Below are positions 33,178 through 42,613 of a stretch of DNA of 64,000 bases, in pieces. The number at the start of each line of letters is the position of its first letter. The first letter of the stretch is position 1. Source of the stretch: Gemmata sp. GTDB taxonomy: Bacteria; Planctomycetota; Planctomycetia; Gemmatales; Gemmataceae. The stretch covers positions 1 through 64,000 of the forward strand of contig JANWYJ010000026.1 of the NCBI GenBank assembly GCA_025055115.1, read 5' to 3'. Position numbers and translations under genes: made by a program. Below the pieces are notes generated by a model, which ran no database searches, was not told where the DNA came from, and saw only the letters and a program-made list of their open reading frames with translations.

Positions 33178-35880
33178 CTAACGGGCGAGAGCGGCGCGGC
33201 CCAGCTCTTCGGCACGCTTCAGGGCCTCGGGTAACTTCCCCGGCTCTTTGCCGCCCGCCTGGGCAATGTCGGGTTTGCCCCCCCCGCCGCCACCGATGAG
33301 GGGGGCCAATTGTTTCACAATTTCCCCCGCTTTGCAGCCTTTTTTCACAACATCGGCCGTCAGTGCGGCCACCAGCGCGGCGTGACCTTCGCCCTCACTC
33401 CAACCGAGGACAACAAACGCGGAGCCGCATTTATTTTTGATCCGATCAATTTGGGTGCGCACCGTCTCGTTGCTGGCCCCTTCGGGTAGCTGGGCGATGA
33501 TGAGTTTCACTCCGTTGATTGTTTCGGCGTGGGCGATTCGGTCATCGATCAATGCCGTCAGGGCCGCGCCCGCCGCTTTTTTGAGTTGCGTTTGCGCGGC
33601 CTTGAGCTGTTCCTGAAGGGCGACGACACGGACCGGGAGTTCCTCGGGGCGGCATTGCAGTTGGGCCGTCAACTCGTCGATCACCGCACTGCGATTTTGC
33701 ACCTCATCGTAAGCCGGCTGGCCCGTGACCGCTGTAATCCGCCGAATCCCTTTGGCGACAGGCTCCTGTGCCACGATTTTGAAGTAGCCAATCAGCCCGG
33801 TCCGCGGCATATGAGTGCCACCGCAGAATTCCACAGACGTGTCGTAGGTGACTTTTTCAGGAGATTCCGCACCGATCATGACCACCCGCACAGGGTCCGG
33901 GTACTTTTCCCCAAAGACTGCGCGCACCCCGGGAATCTGTTTGGCTTTCTCCAGGGGCATTACCATCGCCACGACGCCTTCATCCCGGATGATATGCCGG
34001 TTGACGCACCGTTCGATTTCCCGCAGTTGTTCAGCCGTAATTGGTTTCTCGTGGCTGAAATCGAAGCGCGTTTTCTCGTCATCGACCAATGATCCCTTTT
34101 GCTCCACATGCTGCCCTAACACTTGCCGCAAGGCGAGGTTGAGCAAGTGGGTGGCGGTGTGGTTGCGCATGATATTGAGCCGGCGCAGGGTGGCGGGTAC
34201 GGCCTCGACGCTAGCGCCCACGGCCAGTTGCCCCTCATGCAGCGTACCGATGTGTAAAACCGTCTCGCCCAACCGTTGCGTGTCGTGGACTTCAAAATCG
34301 GCCATCTCCGCGCGGATGGTTCCCGTGTCGCCGACCTGCCCCCCCTGCTCCGCGTAGAAACACGTTCGATCTAAAAGCAAGGCGGCCGATTCCCCAGCAT
34401 GAAGCACACCGCTTGTCACCACGGTATTATCCTTCACCCAGCCCAGAACCTTCGCAGTGACCGGGGCGTTCTGATACTTGGGCGCATCATCGGTGGGCGG
34501 AAGCGACCCCTGAACCGCAGCGATCGTGAATTTCTTACCCCCTTCGCGGGCTTTGGTTTTGGCTTCTTCCATTTCCTTCTCGAAGCCCGCAAGATCAACC
34601 GTCAGCCCTTGTTCCTGCGCCATTTGCAGCGTAATGTCGATCAGAACGCCGTAGGTATCGTGCAGTTGGAAGGCTTCGCTACCGCGGATTTGTGTCCGGC
34701 CTTCCTTTTTCATGTCGGTCGCAATCCGATTGAAGAGCTTGATGCCACGATGCAGCGTGCGGAGAAAACCGGTTTCTTCGTCGCGGATTTGGTCCATAAC
34801 CCGGTGTGGGTTCTTTTGCAACTCGGGGAAAACATCCCCCATCAATTCCACCACCGTCGGTACTAAGCGATACAGAAACGGCTCGGTGGTGCCCAAGATT
34901 TGATAGCCGTAGCGTTCCGCCCGACGCAGAATCCGCCGCAGGACATAATCGCGACCCACATTCCCAATCGCCGCACCATCGGTGAGAGCAAAAGTCAGGG
35001 TACGGATGTGATCAGCAATCACGCGATAGGCCGTATCGGGCAGGCTTTGGAGGGAACCTCCATACGGTTGGCCGAAGCCGGTGACCTGCTGGATAGCCGC
35101 GAAGAGCGGCGTGAAAACATCAGTATCATAATTACTATTCTTACCTTGAATCACCGCACAGATGCGCTCAAAGCCCATGCCAGTATCGACGTGTTTGGCC
35201 GGCAGGGGTGTCAGGCTCTGATCCTCATTGCGGTTGAACTGAATGAACACCAAGTTCCAAATTTCGATCACCTGATCGGTCCCGGCATTGACGAGGCGAG
35301 CACCGGTTTTATCAGGCGTACGGTCAATGTGAATTTCTGTACAAGGACCGCATGGTCCGGTATTGCCCATCTCCCAGAAATTGTCCTTTTTACTGCCCAA
35401 GTGAATCCGCTGCGGCGGAACGCCAACCTGGCGCCAATAGGCGGCGGCTTCGTCGTCGCGGGGGATGCCAGCTTCGTCGTCGCCTTCAAAAACGGTGACG
35501 TGCAAGCGCTCAGGGTCGAGTTGCCACACCTGGGTGAGCAGTTCCCAGGCCATGGCGATCGCTTCTTTTTTGAAGTAGTCGCCGAAACTCCAGTTTCCGA
35601 GCATCTCAAAGAAAGTGTGGTGGTAAGTATCCTTCCCAACATCATCGAGGTCGTTATGTTTTCCTCCGGCGCGAATGCACTTTTGCGTGTTGGCCACCCG
35701 GAGATAAGGCGGCTTCTCCGTACCGAGGAAGTACGGTTTGAATTGATTCATCCCAGCGTTGGTGAAGAGCAGTGTGGGGTCGTTGAGGGGCACCACGGGT
35801 GAGGAGGGAACGTAGGTGTGACCGTGACGTTGGCAGAAAAAGTCGATGAATTGCTGGCGGATCTCACGGGACGAAAGCAT
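33178..35880 (-). CDS. alaS: Alanyl-tRNA synthetase
   Basis: A 900-residue AlaRS. The class II catalytic domain opens the protein: FFCQRHGHTYVPSSPVVP for motif 1, FTNAGMNQFKPYFLG near residue 38, and CIRAGGKHNDLDDVG near 67. The editing domain has HTATHLLNLAL and the C-terminal CGGTHMPRTG, whose His and Cys residues bind zinc and clear mischarged Ser and Gly. A C-Ala domain with GGGGGGKPDIAQAGG ends the protein. Length is slightly above the E. coli enzyme (876). The ATG at 35880 is the family start. A long open extension upstream is non-homologous. Confidence 0.96.
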   Translation of the reverse strand: MLSSREIRQQFIDFFCQRHGHTYVPSSPVVPLNDPTLLFTNAGMNQFKPYFLGTEKPPYLRVANTQKCIRAGGKHNDLDDVGKDTYHHTFFEMLGNWSFGDYFKKEAIAMAWELLTQVWQLDPERLHVTVFEGDDEAGIPRDDEAAAYWRQVGVPPQRIHLGSKKDNFWEMGNTGPCGPCTEIHIDRTPDKTGARLVNAGTDQVIEIWNLVFIQFNRNEDQSLTPLPAKHVDTGMGFERICAVIQGKNSNYDTDVFTPLFAAIQQVTGFGQPYGGSLQSLPDTAYRVIADHIRTLTFALTDGAAIGNVGRDYVLRRILRRAERYGYQILGTTEPFLYRLVPTVVELMGDVFPELQKNPHRVMDQIRDEETGFLRTLHRGIKLFNRIATDMKKEGRTQIRGSEAFQLHDTYGVLIDITLQMAQEQGLTVDLAGFEKEMEEAKTKAREGGKKFTIAAVQGSLPPTDDAPKYQNAPVTAKVLGWVKDNTVVTSGVLHAGESAALLLDRTCFYAEQGGQVGDTGTIRAEMADFEVHDTQRLGETVLHIGTLHEGQLAVGASVEAVPATLRRLNIMRNHTATHLLNLALRQVLGQHVEQKGSLVDDEKTRFDFSHEKPITAEQLREIERCVNRHIIRDEGVVAMVMPLEKAKQIPGVRAVFGEKYPDPVRVVMIGAESPEKVTYDTSVEFCGGTHMPRTGLIGYFKIVAQEPVAKGIRRITAVTGQPAYDEVQNRSAVIDELTAQLQCRPEELPVRVVALQEQLKAAQTQLKKAAGAALTALIDDRIAHAETINGVKLIIAQLPEGASNETVRTQIDRIKNKCGSAFVVLGWSEGEGHAALVAALTADVVKKGCKAGEIVKQLAPLIGGGGGGKPDIAQAGGKEPGKLPEALKRAEELGRAALAR

Positions 35881-36016
35881 CGGTCGTTCTCGCGCTTGAG
35901 GCTGGTTTTCAGTCGATTTACAAATCAGCGACGAACTTCCAAGCGGGGTTCCGCAGCCAGTCGTCGGTTCTCCAGAAAACAATGGTCGAGGATCGATGGA
36001 TTGCCTGACCATCGAC

Positions 36017-36062
36017 CTTTTCACAGTGCGGCTTCCTCCCTTTTCACAGTGCGGCTTCCTCC
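36017..36062. repeat. Perfect 23-bp tandem repeat
   Basis: Copies at 36017-36039 and 36040-36062 are identical (23/23). They lie in the divergent region between alaS and the aldolase gene, 46 bases before the aldolase start. Confidence 0.9.
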
Positions 36063-36107
36063 TAAGATGGGCAGCGAATGTTCTGACACACCGGGGAGAG
36101 GAAATTC

Positions 36108-37190
36108 ATGACGACATCGATTACCCGCCTCTACGGCCTCGGCCTAACACCGGGCAAACTCCGCGGCCTGCAGCGCATCAGCAACCCCAATGGCACGCTC
36201 ACCATGGTCGCCACCGACCAAAATAGCTCCATGATCAAAATGATGCGTGAGGCGATGAAAAAGGAGCCGACCTACGCAGAAATCGTGGATGCCAAGGTGA
36301 TGCTGTCGCGAGCTTTGGCGCCACACTGCTCCGGCTTGTTGGTTGATGGCTACTACGGTTACGCCAGTACCGTGGCCGCTCTGGCCATTCCGAAGAGCAC
36401 AGGAATTTTGATCCGGGTTGAAAAATCTGGTGGCGGCAAAAATGACGTCGGCGCTCCCATCGGTGAAGTCGAACCCGGCTGGAGTGTCGCCAAAATCAAA
36501 CGCTGCGGGGCCGACGCGGTGAAATTGTTAGCGCAATTCGAACCCTGGGAACTCGATTCCGCAGAACGCAACTTTGAGCTGACCCGGCAAATCTACGAAC
36601 AATGTGTTCAACACGACATTCTCTTTCTGCTCGAACCGCTACATTTTCCGTATAAAGTCAACGGCGTTGAAGAATCCAAAGAACAAGTCTTAGCACGGAA
36701 AGCGAAAACGGTTATCGAAACGGCCCACTATCTGAGCCGCTACTGCGATGTCTACAAAGCCGAGTTCCCCGGGACGTTGGGTTATGAAAGCGATCAGCAA
36801 CTGATGGATAACCTCAAGCGACTCAACGATGCCTGCGTCAAACCCTGGGTGTTGTTGTCGGCGGGTGTGGATTACGACAAGTACAAAAAGCAAGTGGAGA
36901 TGGCGATGAAAGCCGGAGCCAGCGGGATTCTGGGCGGCCGAGCGTTCTGGAAGGAGTTCTTCACCTACCCCACCCCCGCCGAACGGCAAAAATTCGCTGA
37001 AACCGAATGCGTTCGCCGTGTGAAAGAAACGGATGCTATCGTCCAAACCGGAACGCCGTGGTTCGCAAAATATGGTTTGACGATGGAAGAATTGCACAGC
37101 ATCCGGGCCACCGAAGGCTGGCACGCTCGCTATGGCGGCGGCACGGCGACGAAAGCAACCGGCCCTGCCGACCCCCACGCCGTTTACTAG
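36108..37190 (+). CDS. LacD-like class I aldolase (tagatose-1,6-bisphosphate aldolase family)
   Basis: A 360-residue class I aldolase of the LacD/tagatose-1,6-bisphosphate aldolase type, which splits a ketose bisphosphate into dihydroxyacetone phosphate and glyceraldehyde 3-phosphate. The MVATDQNSSMIKMM start of the barrel, LLVDGYYGY, the VDVYKAEFPG-type strand with the Schiff-base Lys (DVYKAEFPG near residue 220), and LLSAGVDYDKYKKQVEMAMKAGASGILGGRA near the C terminus support the family. No tagatose pathway genes are near, so another sugar phosphate is possible; the carbon genes gap, pgk and mdh are 12 kb away. Length is about 35 residues above LacD. Confidence 0.85.
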   Translation: MTTSITRLYGLGLTPGKLRGLQRISNPNGTLTMVATDQNSSMIKMMREAMKKEPTYAEIVDAKVMLSRALAPHCSGLLVDGYYGYASTVAALAIPKSTGILIRVEKSGGGKNDVGAPIGEVEPGWSVAKIKRCGADAVKLLAQFEPWELDSAERNFELTRQIYEQCVQHDILFLLEPLHFPYKVNGVEESKEQVLARKAKTVIETAHYLSRYCDVYKAEFPGTLGYESDQQLMDNLKRLNDACVKPWVLLSAGVDYDKYKKQVEMAMKAGASGILGGRAFWKEFFTYPTPAERQKFAETECVRRVKETDAIVQTGTPWFAKYGLTMEELHSIRATEGWHARYGGGTATKATGPADPHAVY

Positions 37191-37224
37191 TCAATCGTTC
37201 AATATGTTCAAAAGTATAGAAACA

Positions 37225-37258
37225 GCCGCCGGTTGTGCCAACACCACAGACCGGCGGC
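37225..37258 (+). terminator. Hairpin after the aldolase gene
   Basis: GCCGCCGGT (37225-37233) and ACCGGCGGC (37250-37258) form a perfect 9-bp stem with a 16-base loop. The lack of a T-run argues against a standard intrinsic terminator. Confidence 0.4.
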
Positions 37259-37330
37259 ATTCATGAATCCCCCAACCAGCTCCTCCCAGGGTCCGCAGTC
37301 GGAGCCACTCATCTCATCGCTCTGGGAGGG

Positions 37331-37444
37331 GGTTGTTGATGGGTCCTCACCCTTTCTCTTGGCAGCGGCGGACCGTCTGGTTGTCGCGGATAGTGCAATG
37401 ACCCAGGTTGTTGATGGGTCATCACCCTTTCTCTTGGCAAGCGG
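37331..37444. repeat. Spaced direct repeat, 75-bp offset
   Basis: A 38-bp unit at 37331-37368 recurs at 37406-37444 with one mismatch and a one-base insertion; 37 bases separate the copies. Confidence 0.9.
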
Positions 37445-37479
37445 AGTCTGCTGTCCAATTGGCCGCGGAGTCTATTGTC
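37441..37479. repeat. 15-bp direct repeat, 24-bp offset
   Basis: GCGGAGTCTGCTGTC at 37441-37455 and GCGGAGTCTATTGTC at 37465-37479 (13/15). Confidence 0.7.
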
Positions 37480-37571
37480 GCATCTCGGACACCTCAGCGG
37501 CCGCCACCCAAGGTGCGCGTCAAGGTTGATGACGCCAGACTCGGGCAAGCCGCTGTGAAGATGCCAAAGCC

Positions 37572-37683
37572 GATGCCCGAGCGTTGGCTGCGACCAGTTG
37601 TTACCGTGGTCAGAGTAGTCCCCAGTGGTCGGAGGGAACAGACAGCAAGATGCCCTAGCGTTGGCTACCACCGGTTGTTATCG
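37572..37683. repeat. Spaced direct repeat copying the 3' end of the thioredoxin/TPR gene
   Basis: A 35-bp unit at 37649-37683, holding the last eight codons and stop of the reverse-strand gene, recurs downstream of that gene at 37572-37606 (30/35; offset 77). In the copy the stop TAG reads TCG. Confidence 0.85.
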
Positions 37684-38836
37684 CGGGGGTCCGCCCGTGA
37701 ATTTTCTTCAACTCGGCGGCGGCGACCTCGGCGTGTTTGGTATTGGGGCATAAAACCATGACCTTTTTGAGGCACGCAACGGCTTCCGCCGGTTGGCCTT
37801 TGTTGATCCACGATTCGGCCAACGTTAGGTACATCGCGGCGGTCCGGTCATTCATCTGCTCGCAGGCTTGGGCGAGCCGATCGGGGTTATTGATGATCTC
37901 TGTGTGCAGGGCGGCGGCTTCCTTGGCTTCCGGGAGTTCAGCATATCCCGCGGTGAGCTGTTCGCATTTCTGCAAGCAATCGTAGACGCGGTTGTGACGG
38001 AGATCGTCGCGGGCCGAGGCGAGTAAGTCGCGGGCGAGACGGGCACGTTTGCGGGCGATGATCTCGGGACGATTCGCTACCGTGGCGAGCAGGGTCGCGG
38101 CCTCCCGGGCGGCCTGCGTCCCCGCGAAATCGCGGACGGTTTCGGCGAGTAGGTCCATAGCTTCTTGAGTGCGGCCCTTCTCATCGAGTTGCTGGGCTTG
38201 GGCCAGCTTGGCCGTGGCGGTTTTCTCAACCTCGGCCAGCAACTGCCGGGCTTTCACGGCCACCGGTTTGTCGCCAGCGTCTTTGGTGATGCCTTGCAGC
38301 AAAGTGACCGCGCGGGCGTAGTCGCTTTGGGCCAGCGCCCGGGAGGCTTCATGAAAATCGCGTGCAGCCCAATCGGGTGTGGTGAGCGTGGTCAGGGTGC
38401 GTTTGAGCTGCTCGGCGTAGCGATCGGATTCAATATAGCCCTCGATGAAGGCGTGAATCTTACCATCCGGCCCCGCGAGCACCGTAGTTGGGTATAAGTT
38501 GATTTTTAAGGCCTTAGCAATATCGGGAGCGTGGGAGGCGTTGATTTTCAGAGGAATGAAGTGCGGGGCGATCCACTGCGTCACACGCGGGTCCTGGAGC
38601 GGTCCGGCTTCCAACTTCCGGCAGTAGAAGCAATTGTCGGAACTAACCACCAAGAGAATTGGCAAGCCTTTCTCGTGGGCCTCTTTGCGGGCGGCGGCGT
38701 AATCCGTTCGCCAGACGACTTCGTTGGGCGAAACGACCGGCTTGGCAGTTTGACCCAGCGCCGGCGGTGCGAAGTCCCACCAGAAAGCCACGCCGCCAAT
38801 AACTACGAGAAGCAGACAACGGTTGAATCGACTCAT
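37655..38836 (-). CDS. Secreted thioredoxin-fold protein with C-terminal helical repeats
   Basis: A 393-residue protein. A signal peptide (residues 1-28, hydrophobic CLLLVVIGGVAFWW) precedes a thioredoxin-like domain of the DUF255/thioredoxin_7 sort: KGLPILLVVSSDNCFYCRKL near residue 65 has the redox pair CFYC, and INLYPTTVLAGPDG has the cis-Pro. From about residue 165 the protein is all helical, with TPR-like blocks rich in Ala and Leu and a final TPR near the C terminus (ESWINKGQPAEAVACLKKVM). It probably reduces or oxidises periplasmic proteins bound by the repeats. The ATG at 38836 fits the signal peptide. It follows xerC after 184 bases. Confidence 0.82.
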   Translation of the reverse strand: MSRFNRCLLLVVIGGVAFWWDFAPPALGQTAKPVVSPNEVVWRTDYAAARKEAHEKGLPILLVVSSDNCFYCRKLEAGPLQDPRVTQWIAPHFIPLKINASHAPDIAKALKINLYPTTVLAGPDGKIHAFIEGYIESDRYAEQLKRTLTTLTTPDWAARDFHEASRALAQSDYARAVTLLQGITKDAGDKPVAVKARQLLAEVEKTATAKLAQAQQLDEKGRTQEAMDLLAETVRDFAGTQAAREAATLLATVANRPEIIARKRARLARDLLASARDDLRHNRVYDCLQKCEQLTAGYAELPEAKEAAALHTEIINNPDRLAQACEQMNDRTAAMYLTLAESWINKGQPAEAVACLKKVMVLCPNTKHAEVAAAELKKIHGRTPAITTGGSQR

Positions 38837-39020
38837 GGAGCCAACCCCAGAAGGAAGACAACGCGATGGAATTGCCGGCGAAGCACCAAAAGTTCGCGAA
38901 TCCCTTCGACGTTCAATGTTTCTGGAGGGCGAAACCCAGACTCTCGGGGCGATAGGAATAACCAGGACCTCCGCGCTGACCGTGACCCATTTCCATCCCA
39001 ACAACTGAAATAGCTGGTAC

Positions 39021-39968
39021 TTACGAGCGCGGATGCGCTTTTTGATAACTTTGTTGCAACCGTTGAGTTGTCACATGGGTATAAACTTGGGTGGTCGCAA
39101 GACTTTTATGGCCCAGTAGTTCTTGGACCCCGCGAATGTCGGCCCCGGCATCGAGCATGTGGGTGGCGAAGCTATGCCGCAACGTGTGCGGGCTGGTGCG
39201 TGGATCCAATCCGGCGGTGCGTAAATGCTTGGCCAAGAGCCGCCCGACGCTGCGCGTCGTCAGCCGGCCACCGTGCTTGTTCAGGAACACCGCGGGGGTG
39301 TCCTTGTGGAGCTTTTGCAACAGCGTGGTGCGGTCGTCCAGCCAGCGGCGTAGCGCTTGCACCGCGTCTGGTCCAAGCAATGCCAAGCGTTCCTTTTTGC
39401 CTTTACCGCGCACCGTCATAACCCCATCGGTGAGGTCTAAGGCCATCACATCGAGGCCGACAAGTTCGGAAACGCGAATTCCGGAGGAGTAAAGCGTTTC
39501 GAGGATGGCTCGGTCGCGTCGGGCGGCCCAATCGGCATCCCCGGGGGCAGCCAGAAGCTTGTGGATATCGTCGAGTGTAAGAAAGTGGGGGAGGATGCGC
39601 TGGGTGCGTGGTCCCCGCAGGCCTTGGGCGGGGTTTTGGCTCAACACCCCCATACGACAGAGATATTTCCCAAACGACCGCAAAGCCGCTAAGCGCCGAG
39701 CGATCGTCGTTTTGGCGTAATTCTGTTCATGTAACCAGGCGATGTAGGAGCGCAGTAAGCGGGTATTCCAATCGGCCGGGTCCACCTGGGGCTTTTGGAG
39801 CCGTTGCCGAGCGAAGGCTAACACTTGGGTTAAATCTTCGCGGTACGATTTGACGGTTTTGTCCGAAGCATTCTTTTCCAGACTCAGATGGGTGAGAAAA
39901 TCTGCCAAGCCGACTTCCAGTTTCACGGTGTCATCTCGAATCGCAGGTGGAATCAGTCGTCGAGCCAA
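39021..39968 (-). CDS. xerC: Tyrosine recombinase XerC/XerD
   Basis: A 315-residue site-specific recombinase that resolves chromosome dimers. The N-terminal SAM-like DNA-binding domain (about residues 18-105) is followed by the catalytic domain with Arg in SSGIRVSELVGLD, Lys in GKGKKERL, HTLRHSFATHML, GHKSLATTQ and the nucleophile Tyr in VYTHV. All catalytic residues are present. Whether it is XerC or XerD is not decided from one gene. The frame can start at a TTG (39968) that overlaps the end of the 77-residue gene by 16 bases, or at a GTG at 39926; both fit the domain. No mobile-element features surround it. Confidence 0.9.
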   Translation of the reverse strand: MARRLIPPAIRDDTVKLEVGLADFLTHLSLEKNASDKTVKSYREDLTQVLAFARQRLQKPQVDPADWNTRLLRSYIAWLHEQNYAKTTIARRLAALRSFGKYLCRMGVLSQNPAQGLRGPRTQRILPHFLTLDDIHKLLAAPGDADWAARRDRAILETLYSSGIRVSELVGLDVMALDLTDGVMTVRGKGKKERLALLGPDAVQALRRWLDDRTTLLQKLHKDTPAVFLNKHGGRLTTRSVGRLLAKHLRTAGLDPRTSPHTLRHSFATHMLDAGADIRGVQELLGHKSLATTQVYTHVTTQRLQQSYQKAHPRS

Positions 39969-40186
39969 TCCGTCGGGTGAGGTTCCGAGATGGGATTCCG
40001 TACCCGCTGCGTCAGGACCGCGGCATCGAACCAGTTGAGCGTAACTGTTGGGTCCGCGGCCTTATTGCGGATGTCGTCCAGGAGAGAGTCGATGCTCTCA
40101 TCGTCGTAGACGAAGATGAAGCGTTCCGCGCCTTTGATCAGGGCGAGAACGTTGAGTTCTTGCGTCACGTCGAACTCCCTGGGCAC
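39953..40186 (-). CDS. Small conserved protein upstream of xerC
   Basis: A 77-residue protein with no named domain. The sequence ELNVLALIKGAERFIFVYDDES followed by a helix and PTVTLNWFDAAVLTQRV looks like a compact alpha/beta fold and resembles small proteins found beside xer genes in Gemmataceae, as far as I recall. It overlaps the TTG start of xerC by 16 bases, suggesting coupled translation. A role in recombination is only a guess. Confidence 0.72.
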   Translation of the reverse strand: MPREFDVTQELNVLALIKGAERFIFVYDDESIDSLLDDIRNKAADPTVTLNWFDAAVLTQRVRNPISEPHPTDWLDD

Positions 40187-40324
40187 GCCATTCGCTATCG
40201 GGGATGATCGACCAGACGAGCCGCGAACTCCAGCAGAAATTACCCATCAAGCAACAACTTCCCACCGTTGCCGTTTCTACCGGTTTAACCAGCCGATTTG
40301 GAACGTTCGGCAACTGTTCAAGGT

Positions 40325-42298
40325 TCACAATTTTCCTTTGAAGAACACCGCTGCCAGTGGCGGTAAGTTGAGGGGGGCCGAATAGCGCTGATTGTGCATC
40401 GGCACAAACTCCGCAAACACTCCGCCACTATTACCGACATTACTGCCGCCATAGATACTCGAATCGGTATTGAGAATTTCGATCCACGAGCCAGGGCCGG
40501 GCAAACCAACACGATAACCGAGTCGGGGAACCGGGGTGAAGTTGTACACACAAACGATGACGTCATCACCTCGGCCCTTGCGGTAGAAGCTCAGCACGCT
40601 ATTGGCCGCATCGGTGCAGTCGATCCACTCGAAGCCCCCGGGTTGGTTGTCCAATTCGTACATGGCCGGTTCGGAAGTGTACAGGCGGTTGAGGTCGCGG
40701 ACCAATTGTTGCACACCTTTGTGAGGCGGGTACTTCAATAAGTGCCAATCGATGCTCTGATCGTGTCGCCATTCTTGGCGCTGCGCGATTTCTCCTCCCA
40801 TGAAGAGCAGTTTTTTGCCTGTCATGCCCCATTGGTAGGCAAACAGCAGTCGCAGGCCCGCGAATTTTTGCCATTCGTCGCCGGCCATCTTGTCCCACAA
40901 CGGGCCTTTGCCATGAACCACTTCATCATGCGATAGTGGCAGCACAAAGCTTTCGTTGTAGGCGTAGAGCATGCGGAAGGTGAGATCATTCTGATGATAC
41001 TTCCGATAAATCGGGTCTTTCATGCAGTATTTGAGGGTGTCGTGCATCCAGCCCATGTCCCACTTGTAGCCGAAGCCCAAGCCGCCCACATATGTTGGCC
41101 GCGACACCATACTCCACGCCGTGCTTTCTTCAGCGAATGTCTGAACATCCGGATAGTGCCGGTAGACCTCCTCGTTGAAGCGGCGGAGAAAGGCAATAGC
41201 TTCAATGTTCTCTTTGCCGCCATACTGATTGGGCACCCATTCGCCCGGCTTGCGCGAATAGTCGAGGTACAGCATGGAGGCGACAGCATCGACGCGCAGG
41301 CCATCGACGTGGTACTTATCCAGCCAAAACATAGCACTGGAGAGTAAAAACGAGCGGACTTCGTGCCGTCCGTAATTGAAGACGTAACTGCCCCAATCGG
41401 GATGATACCCCTGCCGGGCATCCGCGTGTTCATACAGGCACGTTCCGTCGAAATGGGCCAACGCCCAATCATCGGTCGCGAAGTGGCTGGGCACCCAATC
41501 GAGAATGACACCAATCCCATGTTGGTGCAATGTGTCGATGAGAAACATCAGGTCTTGCGGGGTGCCATAGCGGCTGGTCGCGGCAAAATAGCCCGTGACC
41601 TGATAACCCCAGGAAGCAAAAAACGGGTGCTCGGTGAGAGGTAAGAACTCCACGTGGGTGAAGCCCATCTCCTTGCAGTAGGTGGCCAGTTTGGGCGCGA
41701 TGTCGCGGTAGCTGAGTGAATGATAAGGGGGATCGGCTTGCCGCATCCACGAACCCAGGTGAACCTCGTAAATGCTCACCGGTTTATCGTGGGCGATCTT
41801 GGCTTTGCGTTGGGCCATCCACTCCGCGTCATTCCACTGATAGGACAAATCCCAGGTGACCGCAGCCGTTTTCGGCGGAATCTCGCAGGTGAACGCAAAT
41901 GGATCGGTCTTCTCGGCACTGTAGCCCCCCGGGGCGGCGATGTGATACTTGTAACAGAGACCTTGTTGCGCATGGGGAATAAAGCCGCTCCAGATACCCG
42001 AAGAGCCAATCGGGTACAAGCGGTTGGCGCCGCGGTTCCAGCCGTTGAAGTCGCCAACCACACTCACATAATCCGCATTCGGCGCCCACACCGCGAACTG
42101 ATAGCCCGGGACGCCATCGACAACGCGCGGATGCGCCCCGAGCTTCTCATACAAGCGCAGATGGCTGCCCTCATTGAACAGATACAAATCTTGCGGGCCA
42201 AACCAGCCATAATCGCTGGTTGTGGCCGTTGCCGGACGTGACGCCGACCGTGGCTCGGTGCCAAACGGCGGAGATTTCGCTTTCTCGATTTGACTCAT
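40325..42298 (-). CDS. glgB: 1,4-alpha-glucan branching enzyme
   Basis: A 657-residue GH13 branching enzyme making alpha-1,6 branches in glycogen. An N-terminal carbohydrate-binding (CBM48) domain (about residues 45-150, FAVWAPNADYVSVVGDFNGW) precedes the TIM barrel. The catalytic nucleophile is Asp337 in GLRVDAVASML, the acid/base is Glu390 in TFAEEST, and the third Asp lies in LPLSHDEVVHGKG. The C-terminal beta domain ends with LAAVFFKGKL. It is slightly shorter than the E. coli enzyme, lacking the first N-terminal domain. No other glycogen gene is in the window. Confidence 0.95.
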   Translation of the reverse strand: MSQIEKAKSPPFGTEPRSASRPATATTSDYGWFGPQDLYLFNEGSHLRLYEKLGAHPRVVDGVPGYQFAVWAPNADYVSVVGDFNGWNRGANRLYPIGSSGIWSGFIPHAQQGLCYKYHIAAPGGYSAEKTDPFAFTCEIPPKTAAVTWDLSYQWNDAEWMAQRKAKIAHDKPVSIYEVHLGSWMRQADPPYHSLSYRDIAPKLATYCKEMGFTHVEFLPLTEHPFFASWGYQVTGYFAATSRYGTPQDLMFLIDTLHQHGIGVILDWVPSHFATDDWALAHFDGTCLYEHADARQGYHPDWGSYVFNYGRHEVRSFLLSSAMFWLDKYHVDGLRVDAVASMLYLDYSRKPGEWVPNQYGGKENIEAIAFLRRFNEEVYRHYPDVQTFAEESTAWSMVSRPTYVGGLGFGYKWDMGWMHDTLKYCMKDPIYRKYHQNDLTFRMLYAYNESFVLPLSHDEVVHGKGPLWDKMAGDEWQKFAGLRLLFAYQWGMTGKKLLFMGGEIAQRQEWRHDQSIDWHLLKYPPHKGVQQLVRDLNRLYTSEPAMYELDNQPGGFEWIDCTDAANSVLSFYRKGRGDDVIVCVYNFTPVPRLGYRVGLPGPGSWIEILNTDSSIYGGSNVGNSGGVFAEFVPMHNQRYSAPLNLPPLAAVFFKGKL

Positions 42299-42406
42299 GC
42301 GTTCTCATTCCGCAGAAGAGGGTGGGGCTGATAATGAATGACTACCGGAAGCGCGGGCCAATTGCCAGTCGGCACGGCCCCACAAACACCCCGAAACACT
42401 GGCAGG

Positions 42407-42429
42407 CGGACATCCCCCGGACATCCCCC
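42407..42429. repeat. 11-bp tandem repeat
   Basis: CGGACATCCCC is present twice with a period of 11 (42407-42417, 42418-42428), upstream of glgB. Confidence 0.7.
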
Positions 42430-42511
42430 TGAACCCACAACCCGCTCGGCCATGAAGGATCGCCTCAACCACCATCGCGTCCACGCCGTTGCCGTAGGCC
42501 GTAGATACTTT

Positions 42512-42613
42512 CGCTCCGCGGTTTCATGAAGAATCCTGGGTATTCACCACAAAGAAATCAGTTGACCATCCTAGCGGTAACTTACGCTCCGCGGTTTTAT
42601 GAGGAATCCTAGG
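42512..42613. repeat. Spaced direct repeat copying the 3' end of the DUF4129 gene
   Basis: A 29-bp unit at 42585-42613 includes the TAG stop of the reverse-strand gene and recurs beyond it at 42512-42540 (26/29; offset 73). Apart from this and the 11-bp tandem, the 42299-42608 gap shows nothing recognisable. Confidence 0.82.

Larger units (their letters stand above)
37191..37654. other. Intergenic region packed with repeats
   Basis: No gene recognised. A 9-bp-stem hairpin (37225-37233 with 37250-37258) follows the aldolase stop by 34 bases, without a U-tract. Three separate direct-repeat pairs occupy most of the rest, listed individually. Confidence 0.6.

Noticed and set aside
37331-37444. 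CRISPR-like unit: repeat of 38 bp, spacer of 37 bp, repeat
   Set aside because: The geometry of this and other pairs (units 30-40 bp, spacers 35-50 bp) resembles a minimal CRISPR array, but each locus has a different repeat, there are only two copies, many contain coding sequence with a stop codon, and no cas gene is present.
39021-39968. Xer recombinase as an integrase of a mobile element
   Set aside because: All catalytic motifs match housekeeping XerC/XerD, no attachment-site tRNA or phage-like genes surround it, and the neighbours are chromosomal.
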